Shown here in pieces: positions 1 through 6,341 of a stretch of 9,317 nt of DNA. Numbering within the stretch: position 1 is the stretch's first letter; the number at the start of each line of letters is the position of its first letter. The stretch comes from DATKMG01 sp035541995 (GTDB lineage: Bacteria > Acidobacteriota > Terriglobia > Versatilivoradales > Versatilivoraceae): positions 1-9,317 of the forward strand of contig DATKMG010000517.1 of the NCBI GenBank assembly GCA_035541995.1, written 5' to 3'. The notes beneath the pieces are model-generated. The model saw only the letters and a program-made list of their open reading frames with translations, was not told where the DNA came from and made no database searches. Made by a program: the position numbers and the translations under genes.

Positions 1-638
1 ACATCCTCGAAGAACCCTTTATCATCCATGGTGTCGCTTCGAGACGGCAGAGGGTGGAGGAAGTTAAAGGATTGCTTAAAGTCGTGGGGCTTGATTTGCC
101 TTCGCTGGATAAATATCCTCACCAATTTAGTGGAGGACAGCGTCAACGAATTGCGGTTGCACGGGCGCTTGCCCTGAAGCCTCAGCTAATTGTCGCAGAT
201 GAGCCAGTGTCGGCCCTGGACGTTTCTGTTCAAGCCCAAATCATCAGTCTATTCGAGGAGCTCCAAGCCCAATATAACCTGACGTACTTGTTCATTTCCC
301 ATGGCATTCCAGTCGTTGAATACATCAGTCATACAATTGGCGTCATGTATCTGGGAAAACTGGTGGAAGTTGGGAACTGTTCCGAAATCGCCGAGAACCC
401 CCTCCATCCGTACACGCAGATTCTATTGGCTTCAGTTCCTGTCTTAAATAGGACGGAGCCAAGGGGGACCACTTATCTTGAGGGCGAGGTTCCCAGTCCC
501 ATTAATCCTCCATCAGGTTGTCGATTTCACTCTCGTTGCCCGTTCGTCATGGAGCGCTGCAAGTCTGAAGTCCCCAAAGAAATCCACGTGACCCGGACCC
601 ATTGGGTCAGTTGTCATCTAATTGACGAAAAGGGTTGA
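1..638 (+). CDS. Oligopeptide/dipeptide ABC transporter ATP-binding protein (OppF/DppF type), 5'-truncated by window edge
   Basis: This is the C-terminal part of a cytoplasmic ATPase subunit that powers uptake of peptides or similar solutes through a membrane permease pair. The frame is open from position 3, so the start and the Walker A motif lie upstream of the window; a GTG at 54 is internal. In order, the sequence shows the ABC signature (HQFSGGQRQRIAVARAL), Walker B (LIVADEP), D-loop (SALD), and the switch histidine in FISHG. It ends with the oligopeptide-type C-terminal extension, HPYTQILLASVP followed by a GCRFHSRCPF cysteine cluster with four Cys in total. In this family that cluster is typical and has been reported to hold an Fe-S cluster in some members. 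Family members usually read SHD where this one reads SHG. The stop at 636-638 is 55 bases before tgt. The partner permease genes are presumably upstream; the substrate cannot be told from the sequence. Confidence 0.93.
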   Translation, partial: ILEEPFIIHGVASRRQRVEEVKGLLKVVGLDLPSLDKYPHQFSGGQRQRIAVARALALKPQLIVADEPVSALDVSVQAQIISLFEELQAQYNLTYLFISHGIPVVEYISHTIGVMYLGKLVEVGNCSEIAENPLHPYTQILLASVPVLNRTEPRGTTYLEGEVPSPINPPSGCRFHSRCPFVMERCKSEVPKEIHVTRTHWVSCHLIDEKG

Positions 639-651
639 AAACCTGTGAAAT
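622..651 (+). promoter_or_regulatory. Possible sigma70-type promoter for tgt
   Basis: TTGACG at 622-627 (five of six matches to the -35 consensus) is followed after 18 bases by TGAAAT at 646-651 (four of six to the -10). The element overlaps the end of the ABC ATPase gene and would start transcription near 658, about 36 bases before the tgt start. This is consensus matching only, and the -10 is weak. Confidence 0.27.
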
Positions 652-693
652 CCATAATGGTGGTTTACGCGTCGTCCGCTAGAGGTTGCAGCT

Positions 694-1821
694 TTGAAAT
701 TTGAATTGATTGGGCAAGACACCCGGACACACGCTCGAGTGGGACGCATTCTCACCGACCACGGAGAATTCCTGACCCCTGTGTTCATGCCAGTAGGTAC
801 AGCCGGGACCGTTAAGGCAGTTAACCAGGAGCAATTGGAGGATTTGCAGACTGAGATCCTTTTGGGCAATACCTATCACTTGTACCTAAGGCCAGGACAT
901 GAGTTGATTTACGAGTTAGGTGGCCTTCACAGATTTATGGCTTGGGACCACCCTATTTTGACGGATAGCGGGGGATATCAGGTATTCAGTCAGGCTCGAC
1001 TCAGAGAAATCAGCGAGGACGGAGTGCGTTTCCGTTCCCCCCTGGACGGGTCGGAGCATTTCCTTTCTCCAGAAAAAGCCATGGAAATCCAGGTGAGTCT
1101 GGGTGCGGATATCATCATGGCTTTTGACGAATGTATCCCTTATCCGACGGATCTTCCCCAGGCCCGTGAATCAATGGAGAGGACCTTGCGCTGGGCCAGG
1201 CGGTCCAAAGCGGAATTCGACCAACCGGGCAAGAAGAGACTTGCTCATCAACAGTGGCTTTTCGGGATCGGTCAAGGGGGAGTCTATCCTGAGTTGAGGA
1301 AGGCCTGCCTCGACCGGTTGGTCGATATTGAGTTTCCGGGCTATGCCATAGGAGGCCTTTCCGTAGGTGAACCCAAACCCTTGATGTATCAGTTGGTCGA
1401 ACAGAGCACGGAATGGCTGCCAGATCATCATCCACGCTATTTAATGGGGGTTGGGACCCCCGCAGACCTGGTGGAATGCATTGCCTTAGGAATAGATATG
1501 TTCGACTGTGTCATGCCAACTCGCAATGGGCGCAATGGCTGGCTTTTTACTCGGAACGGCCACCTCGTAATAAAGAATGCCCAATATAAGAAGGATCAGC
1601 AGCCGATAGATCCCGCTTGCCGGTGTAGAGTTTGTTGCCGCTATACGCGTGCTTATTTGCGGCATCTGTTCCACTCCAACGAAATCTTGAGTGCGATGCT
1701 GAACACTTACCACAACCTCTACTTTTATCTTGACATGATCAGAGAAATTAGGGATGCTATCGCCTCTCAGAGGCTGGCAGACTACATAATGGAGTTTAAA
1801 GCAAGGCAGGAAACAGGCTAG
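694..1821 (+). CDS. tgt: tRNA-guanine transglycosylase (queuine tRNA-ribosyltransferase)
   Basis: This enzyme exchanges guanine-34 in the anticodon of Tyr, His, Asn and Asp tRNAs for preQ1, a step of bacterial queuosine synthesis in the cytoplasm. The product is 375 residues, the same length as E. coli Tgt, with the complete TIM-barrel family pattern. DSGGYQVF at 91-98 supplies the general acid/base Asp91. GGLSVGEP at 220-227 is the base-recognition loop. FDCVMPTRNGRNG at 270-282 carries the nucleophile Asp271. The zinc site is Cys309, Cys311, Cys314 and His340, with the same spacing as in characterised enzymes. The start is TTG, chosen because AGAGG at 681-685 sits at normal distance, the family N-terminus begins there, and an in-frame stop lies just upstream at 655. 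Its position before yajC-secD-secF matches the well-known bacterial order. queA is not in the window. Confidence 0.98.
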   Translation: MKFELIGQDTRTHARVGRILTDHGEFLTPVFMPVGTAGTVKAVNQEQLEDLQTEILLGNTYHLYLRPGHELIYELGGLHRFMAWDHPILTDSGGYQVFSQARLREISEDGVRFRSPLDGSEHFLSPEKAMEIQVSLGADIIMAFDECIPYPTDLPQARESMERTLRWARRSKAEFDQPGKKRLAHQQWLFGIGQGGVYPELRKACLDRLVDIEFPGYAIGGLSVGEPKPLMYQLVEQSTEWLPDHHPRYLMGVGTPADLVECIALGIDMFDCVMPTRNGRNGWLFTRNGHLVIKNAQYKKDQQPIDPACRCRVCCRYTRAYLRHLFHSNEILSAMLNTYHNLYFYLDMIREIRDAIASQRLADYIMEFKARQETG

Positions 1822-1900
1822 AACAAAGTAGCAACGGAAAGACGCTCTGCCTTTCTGAGTTGTATTGGGAAGTTGACGAATTGACGAGATCCAGCCGATT

Positions 1901-1937
1901 CTCTGCAGAGATTAAAGGTCCCAATCTTTAATCAGAG
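1901..1937 (+). repeat. Inverted repeat / potential stem-loop in the tgt-yajC gap
   Basis: GATTAAAG at 1910-1917 and CTTTAATC at 1926-1933 are perfect 8-base arms around an 8-base loop. CTCT at 1901-1904 can pair with AGAG at 1934-1937 if five bases (1905-1909) bulge out. No T-run follows, so it is not a classic intrinsic terminator. It could be an operator-like palindrome or an RNA hairpin in the yajC leader; two TTGACG motifs lie just upstream (1873 and 1881), but neither has a convincing -10. Confidence 0.45.
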
Positions 1938-2018
1938 TGCTGGCTGCCCAAGAATAGCCCTTTCCATCCAAATTAATTAATAATTTCGAAAACACGTTAA
2001 CCATGGGGGGACGATTTC

Positions 2019-2324
2019 ATGGCACCTCTGGCTCTATTGGCGGCCAACGGTCAGTCGACACCTTATTTGCAGTTTTTGCCTTTGATCGCGATTGCATTTA
2101 TCTTCTATTTCATTGTTTTCCTCCCGAACAAGCGAAAGCAAAACGCGCTGAAAGAGATGCTCGACAATTTGAAGAACGGAGATAAGGTGATCACTTCCGG
2201 TGGCATTTACGGGGTTGTGGCGGGCATCAAGGACGATCGAGTCCAATTGAAGGTTGCCGATCAGGTGAAAATTGAGATTTCAAAAAATGCCATAGTAGCC
2301 AAGCAGCAAGAAGAGCAGGGGTGA
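2019..2324 (+). CDS. yajC: Preprotein translocase subunit YajC
   Basis: YajC is a small single-pass inner-membrane protein that associates with SecD-SecF at the SecYEG translocon. The 101-residue product matches the family's usual length. It has a short periplasmic N-terminus, one transmembrane helix at about residues 17-35, the following NKRKQ basic stretch, and the conserved cytoplasmic motif NGDKVITSGGIYGVV at 53-67. The ATG at 2019 is preceded by a G-rich Shine-Dalgarno (GGGGGGA, 2005-2011). An overlapping ATG at 2003 is in another frame and gives no YajC sequence. The gene lies 45 bases before secD and is probably co-transcribed with it. Whether the 197-base gap after tgt holds a separate promoter is unclear; it is AT-rich near 1971-1985. 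Confidence 0.97.
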   Translation: MAPLALLAANGQSTPYLQFLPLIAIAFIFYFIVFLPNKRKQNALKEMLDNLKNGDKVITSGGIYGVVAGIKDDRVQLKVADQVKIEISKNAIVAKQQEEQG

Positions 2325-2369
2325 CGCTGGAAATCATTGAAACTAAGAACTGATCGAGGTTAGGCAATA

Positions 2370-3971
2370 ATGAAGAAGAACCTGAGATGGAAACTAATCT
2401 TCATCTTTATGGTCACAGTGGCCTGCGTCTTGGGCATTACCGGATTGCCCCCCAGCTGGAACAACGTTAAAGAACGAATCAGATTGGGTTTGGATTTGAG
2501 GGGGGGGATACATCTCGTATTGCAGGTGGTCACCGATGATGCTGTAAACATCGAAACGGATCAAGCCGTAGAACGTCTTAAGGATGAGCTGCGTTCAAGG
2601 CAGATCTCTTTCGCCGAGGTGCGGAAGCGGGATTTGAAGACTATTGAAATCCGAGAGATTGACCCTCAGAAGCACTCTGAAGTCCGCGGACTCATCGACG
2701 ATTACTTTCAATACTGGAACCGATCCACTCTCTCCGATTCGGCCAATTCCTACCTGCTCACGCTGAAGCCCAGTGTCGAATCCCAGGTTCGGGAAAGCGC
2801 GGTCCAGCAGGCCATCCAAACCATCCGCAACAGGGTCGACCAGCTGGGTGTGGCTGAGCCGGTCATACAAGAGCACGGTGTGGCCAGCAATTATGAGATC
2901 CTGGTCCAGTTGCCGGGATTGGATGATCCCACCCGGGTTAAAGATATCATCAGGTCCACCGCCTTGCTGGAGCTGAAGATCGTAGAACCGGGTTACGGGC
3001 CTTTCCCTTCCCGGACAGCAGCCCTCACGCAATACAATGGTGTGGTTCCCGAAGGAAAAGAGTTGTTGCCCTCGGTTCGAAAATACAACGACCCTAGCCA
3101 GCGAGAAGAAGAATGGTACCTGGTCAACAAAGTGGCAGCCATCACTGGCAGAGACCTCAGGACTGCCCGAACATCTCAGGATGAGTTTGGGAAACCTGCG
3201 GTCAGCTTCAACCTGACGGCCGATGGGGCTGCTCGTTTTGGACGGGTCACTGAGGAAAATGTGGGGAAAGCTCTAGCGATTGTTCTGGATGGCAAGGTCC
3301 AGTCTGCCCCTCGAATCAATAGTCGAATCACGGACTCCGGTCAAATCACTGGTAGCTTCACGGTGGAACAGGCCAATGATCTGGCCCTGATTCTGAGATC
3401 CGGTGCTCTTCCGGCCTCGATGAGATACCTGGAAGAGCGGACGGTGGGAGCCTCGCTGGGTGCGGATTCCATTCGTCAAGGCATCCTGTCTTCGATTGTC
3501 GGTATGACCGGCGTCATGATCTTTATGCTGATATACTACCGGTTGTCGGGAGTCAACGCGATTCTAGCCCTGTTTCTCAATCTGGTAATCATGCTGGCCG
3601 CTATTGCTTACATCAAGGCGACGTTAACCCTGCCGGGCATTGCAGGAGTGGTTTTGCTTATCGGTATGGCCGTCGACTCCAACGTCCTGATCTTTGAACG
3701 AATCCGCGAGGAATGGTGGGGTGGAAAGAACGTAATTTCAGCAGTAAGCACGGGTTTCACCAAAGCATTTGTGACGATTATAGATACTCACGTGACCACT
3801 GTAGTCTCCGTCCTATTCCTTTTTATATTTGGGACAGGGCCAGTAAAAGGATTTGCGGTCGTGCTCTTTTGGGGGTTACTGGCCAATTTGTTTACCTCAG
3901 TGTACGTGTCCAGGACTCTATTTGACCTGGTCCTGAGTCGTTCAAAGAGGCCTGAAACTCTGAACATTTGA
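2370..3971 (+). CDS. secD: Protein translocase subunit SecD
   Basis: SecD is the larger half of the SecDF proton-driven motor, an RND-superfamily membrane protein that helps pull exported proteins into the periplasm after SecA/SecYEG insertion. The 533-residue product has the expected plan. TM1 is at about 9-26, followed at once by GLDLRGG (40-46). A long periplasmic region (about 47-365) ends with GKALAIVLDGKVQSAPRI and the GSFTVEQANDLALILRSGALPA stretch. Five further membrane helices span about 372-516. TM4 carries GMAVDSNVLIFERIREE with Asp436, equivalent to the proton-relay Asp519 of E. coli SecD. FGTGPVKGFA at 487-496 is also conserved. In TM5 the usual DxN-TT motif reads DTHVTT (472-477). 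The protein is shorter than E. coli SecD (615), within the range seen in other phyla. GAGG at 2356-2359 precedes the ATG. Confidence 0.98.
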   Translation: MKKNLRWKLIFIFMVTVACVLGITGLPPSWNNVKERIRLGLDLRGGIHLVLQVVTDDAVNIETDQAVERLKDELRSRQISFAEVRKRDLKTIEIREIDPQKHSEVRGLIDDYFQYWNRSTLSDSANSYLLTLKPSVESQVRESAVQQAIQTIRNRVDQLGVAEPVIQEHGVASNYEILVQLPGLDDPTRVKDIIRSTALLELKIVEPGYGPFPSRTAALTQYNGVVPEGKELLPSVRKYNDPSQREEEWYLVNKVAAITGRDLRTARTSQDEFGKPAVSFNLTADGAARFGRVTEENVGKALAIVLDGKVQSAPRINSRITDSGQITGSFTVEQANDLALILRSGALPASMRYLEERTVGASLGADSIRQGILSSIVGMTGVMIFMLIYYRLSGVNAILALFLNLVIMLAAIAYIKATLTLPGIAGVVLLIGMAVDSNVLIFERIREEWWGGKNVISAVSTGFTKAFVTIIDTHVTTVVSVLFLFIFGTGPVKGFAVVLFWGLLANLFTSVYVSRTLFDLVLSRSKRPETLNI

Positions 3972-4100
3972 TCAAGAGGAGTAAAGAGAAGCCCCTTCGG
4001 TTGTTGAAAATTGTGGGCAATCTCAAAAAATTTTGGAATGTTCGGGAACTTTTAAGATACGATGGTGTCTAAATAGCTTGGGCAGTTGCTGCGCCATCCT

Positions 4101-4127
4101 TCTCCTGACCTTAGGTTCCTAAGGAGA
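4101..4127 (+). promoter_or_regulatory. secF ribosome-binding site inside a perfect inverted repeat
   Basis: The secF Shine-Dalgarno AAGGAG (4121-4126) overlaps the right arm of a perfect 7-base inverted repeat: CCTTAGG (4109-4115), TT, CCTAAGG (4118-4124). With a two-base spacer the innermost pair or pairs must open in RNA. TCTCCT at 4101-4106 is a second perfect partner for AGGAGA (4122-4127). Either pairing would hide the ribosome-binding site, so secF translation may be gated by RNA structure. The base pairing is visible; the regulation is inferred. Confidence 0.5.
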
Positions 4128-4137
4128 ATTCTTCTAA

Positions 4138-5292
4138 ATGATGCGGCTTTTTAAAAGTGTAAACGTCGATTGGATTGGGAAGAAGTGGATCTTCATCGGC
4201 GCCTCTTTTGCCCTTTTTCTGGCTAGCGTGTTTCATCTCATTATCAAAGGTGGACCTCGTTATGGCATTGACTTCCGCGGCGGCACGCTGGTCTATGTGA
4301 AATTTCTGAATGTCCCCCAGCTTGATTTGATACGCGCAGCACTGAAAAAAGAAGGGTTGGGAGAGAGTACCATTCAGCGCTTTGACCAACCCAGTGAACA
4401 TAAGGTGATCATCAGCCTGGAGAGGAAGACCACTGAGGCGACGGGGGATATCGACCAGGGACGGACGATCATTGACCAGACGCTGAACCTCACCTTCAGG
4501 CCACCCGAGGCCCAACAAGGGAAATTGGACTTGAACAATGTCCGAGAAGATGTATTGCAGGCCGCGTTGCCGGGGCCCTCGCTTCAAGGCTTGGGCAAGG
4601 CTATACTTGAATACAAAGTCAATCACGGCGGTCTGATCAATAATTTCAATGCTCTCCGCTCCGTTCCTGGCGTCACGGAGTCCACTCTAAATCTGATCCA
4701 GGAGAAGTTCTATCTCGGAGAGTTCTCTATCATCAGTACGGAGATTGTCGGTGCCAAGGTGGGCGCTGACCTCCAACGTCAGGCTATATCGGCCACTCTC
4801 TATGCGCTGGGGGGCATGCTTCTGTATATCGCATGGCGGTTCAAGGGGACGATTTACGGCGCGGCAGCGGTATTGGCAGTCTTTCACGACGTCATCATAA
4901 CGCTGGGTTTCTTCTCTTTCTTTAACAAGGAAATATCCCTGACGGTGATCGCAGCCTTGCTGACGCTGGTCGGATATTCTATGAACGACACCATCGTCGT
5001 GTTTGACCGAATTCGAGAAAATTTGAAGTTATCTAGAAGAGAGTCTTTATCTTCGATCATTAACAAAAGTATCAACCAGACGTTAAGCCGGACGGTACTC
5101 ACTTCCGGATTGACTTTTGTCACGGTAGTTTCCTTGTATTTATTTGGAGGAGAAGTAATCAACGGGTTTGCCTTTGCCATGGTCATCGGAATCGTCATTG
5201 GGACCTATTCGTCGATTGCCATCGCCAGTCCGTTGCTGGTGATATGGATTGACTATCGCGCAAAGAAGAAGACTTTGGCTAAGGCGTCATAA
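4138..5292 (+). CDS. secF: Protein translocase subunit SecF with inserted helix-hairpin-helix-like domain
   Basis: SecF pairs with SecD to form the proton-driven export motor in the inner membrane. The family landmarks are clear: TM1 at about 17-37, GIDFRGG (43-49), VGAKVGADLQRQA (204-216) leading into TM2, AVFHDVIITLG (247-257), GYSMNDTIVVFDRIREN (279-295) with Asp284 in TM4, and SRTVLTSGLT (317-326). At 384 residues it is about 60 longer than E. coli SecF (323). The excess lies in the periplasmic domain at about 129-192, where LDLNN, then KAILEYKVNHGG, then LRSVPGVTESTLNLI follow the layout of ComEA-type tandem helix-hairpin-helix units. An in-frame TAA (4135-4137) directly before the ATG fixes the start, though a second ATG follows at once. 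The gap after secD is 166 bases and its ribosome-binding site is in an inverted repeat. Confidence 0.97.
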   Translation: MMRLFKSVNVDWIGKKWIFIGASFALFLASVFHLIIKGGPRYGIDFRGGTLVYVKFLNVPQLDLIRAALKKEGLGESTIQRFDQPSEHKVIISLERKTTEATGDIDQGRTIIDQTLNLTFRPPEAQQGKLDLNNVREDVLQAALPGPSLQGLGKAILEYKVNHGGLINNFNALRSVPGVTESTLNLIQEKFYLGEFSIISTEIVGAKVGADLQRQAISATLYALGGMLLYIAWRFKGTIYGAAAVLAVFHDVIITLGFFSFFNKEISLTVIAALLTLVGYSMNDTIVVFDRIRENLKLSRRESLSSIINKSINQTLSRTVLTSGLTFVTVVSLYLFGGEVINGFAFAMVIGIVIGTYSSIAIASPLLVIWIDYRAKKKTLAKAS

Positions 5293-5468
5293 CGGGAAAA
5301 GGTCGCCCGCGCGAAATTCTCTTCCCAATGGAGTGGTTCGAGTTATAGACTAGGCAGAAATGGTTTGATCCTCAGTTCTCCTGAAGTGTAATTCATTTCC
5401 GCCATTTTTCTGGGTTAGTGACAACTTTGAGTGAGAATCCCATTTGAAGGATAGAAGGGAGGTCCAAC

Positions 5469-6230
5469 GTGTTTGAGCATTTGCTTGAGTCAACAGGCGA
5501 GCATGAAAAGAAGAAGCCCTGGACCATGGTCGTGTCGCTCATCATTCACTCGATCTTGATCGTGGTCCTCATTATCATTCCGCTTTTGTTCCCAGAGACC
5601 TTGTCGGGCTCGATGCAGCAGCTTACGTTCCTGGTGGCGCCGCCCCCACCGCCGCCGCCCCCACCTCCGCCGCCCCCACCGGCAACCATAGTAACGAAGG
5701 TGGTCAAGAAAGTAGATGACAGTACCTTCCGTGCCCCCGTGGAAATCCCCAAAGAAGTGAGGAAGATTGTGGATGAGGGACCGCCGCCAGATACCGCGAT
5801 TGGCGGGGTCGTTGGTGGCGTGCCTGGAGGCATGGCGGGTGGCCAGATTGGTGGAGTCATCGGGGGTGTCATCGGGGGTGCCCCCTCTCCGGTAGCTCCC
5901 CCGCCGCCCCCGCCGCCCCCCGCCGCTCCAAAGCCCCCCCAACGCGTCCGGGTGGGTGGTAACGTCCAGGCGGCCAACCTCATTCGGCAGGTCAAGCCGC
6001 CCTATCCGCCGTTGGCGCGCCAAGCTCGAATTCAGGGACAAGTGGTTCTCGAAGCTATCATCAACAAACAAGGTTCTGTTGAGAATTTAAGAGTGATCAG
6101 CGGACACCCATTGTTGATCCAGTCAGCCCTGGATGCAGTAAAGCAGTGGAAGTACAAACCGACGCTGCTGAACGGGGAGCCTGTCGATGTGATTACCACG
6201 GTGACAGTGAACTTCAACCTGAGCGGATGA
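5469..6230 (+). CDS. TonB family energy transducer
   Basis: The protein probably spans the periplasm and passes proton-gradient energy from ExbB-ExbD to outer-membrane receptors. The 253-residue product has a short charged N-terminus and one membrane helix (about 19-40). That helix contains S23-x3-H27, the same SxxxH arrangement that is functionally essential in E. coli TonB. A 14-proline run (58-71), a linker, a Gly/Val/Ile-rich repeat region (111-137), an 8-proline run (144-151), and a TonB C-terminal domain (about 170-251) follow. The last includes YPPLARQARIQGQV and the conserved VKQWKYKPTLLNGEPV. The GTG start is chosen on the strong AGGGAGG (5456-5462). The long poly-proline tract should depend on EF-P for translation. 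exbB and two exbD genes follow, as expected for the motor. Whether it serves TonB-dependent uptake or a Tol-like role cannot be told; no receptor gene is in the window. Confidence 0.95.
   Translation: MFEHLLESTGEHEKKKPWTMVVSLIIHSILIVVLIIIPLLFPETLSGSMQQLTFLVAPPPPPPPPPPPPPPATIVTKVVKKVDDSTFRAPVEIPKEVRKIVDEGPPPDTAIGGVVGGVPGGMAGGQIGGVIGGVIGGAPSPVAPPPPPPPPAAPKPPQRVRVGGNVQAANLIRQVKPPYPPLARQARIQGQVVLEAIINKQGSVENLRVISGHPLLIQSALDAVKQWKYKPTLLNGEPVDVITTVTVNFNLSG
5636..5680 (+). repeat. Three tandem 15-bp units encoding the poly-proline tract
   Basis: Positions 5636-5650, 5651-5665 and 5666-5680 are near-identical copies of GCCGCCGCCCCCACC; copies 1 and 3 each differ from copy 2 at one base. The unit is five codons long, so gain or loss of a copy would change the proline tract by five residues without shifting the frame. 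The pattern suggests growth by slippage or unequal recombination. Confidence 0.85.
5856..5879 (+). repeat. Direct 12-bp duplication in the Gly-rich linker of the TonB-like gene
   Basis: GTCATCGGGGGT occurs twice back to back (5856-5867, 5868-5879), encoding the VIGG-VIGG repeats at residues 130-137. It is in frame and lies in a wider G-rich stretch encoding GG-V/I repeats. Confidence 0.8.
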
Positions 6231-6247
6231 AGTTAGGCATAGCATAT

Positions 6248-6282
6248 GGCGAAGGGGCATGCCCAGGGTATGCCTCTACGCC
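6248..6282 (+). promoter_or_regulatory. Strong stem-loop between tonB and exbB
   Basis: GGCG (6248-6251) pairs with CGCC (6279-6282). After one A-A mismatch, AGGGGCAT (6253-6260) pairs with ATGCCTCT (6270-6277) with a single G-U. The loop 6261-6269 can close further through CC/GG. That gives at least 12 pairs. Only TTT follows, so termination would be weak. It may be a partial terminator, an RNase processing site or an mRNA-stabilising hairpin setting the TonB to ExbBD ratio. Confidence 0.6.
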
Positions 6283-6341
6283 TTTCCGAGAATTGTATTG
6301 ATTGAAATCAGCAAACCATTTAAGAGGAGGATTTTCCTACA

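Noticed and set aside
681..730. Possible preQ1 riboswitch before tgt (AGAGGTTGCAGCT resembles the start of the preQ1-I motif)
   Set aside because: The downstream pairing partner (a CCCTCT-like segment) and the A-rich pseudoknot tail are absent, and the stretch overlaps the tgt start and its Shine-Dalgarno.
2003..2185. Overlapping frame starting at ATG 2003
   Set aside because: It reads across yajC in another frame; the yajC frame has the family motif and a membrane helix.
2595..3032. Minus-strand open frame opposite secD (145 codons)
   Set aside because: It lies wholly within secD, whose reading is certain, and shows no recognisable protein features.
3974..3981. AAGAGGAG just after the secD stop as a ribosome-binding site
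   Set aside because: No start codon lies at a normal distance downstream; the nearest TTG is 19 bases away.
4111..4626. Minus-strand open frame opposite secF (171 codons)
   Set aside because: A shadow of secF; no ribosome-binding site or protein-family pattern.
5490..6071. Long minus-strand open frame (193 codons) opposite the TonB-like gene
   Set aside because: It is a by-product of the GC-rich proline/glycine codons; its translation is low-complexity Arg/Gly-rich with no family features, while the + strand gene has clear TonB domains.
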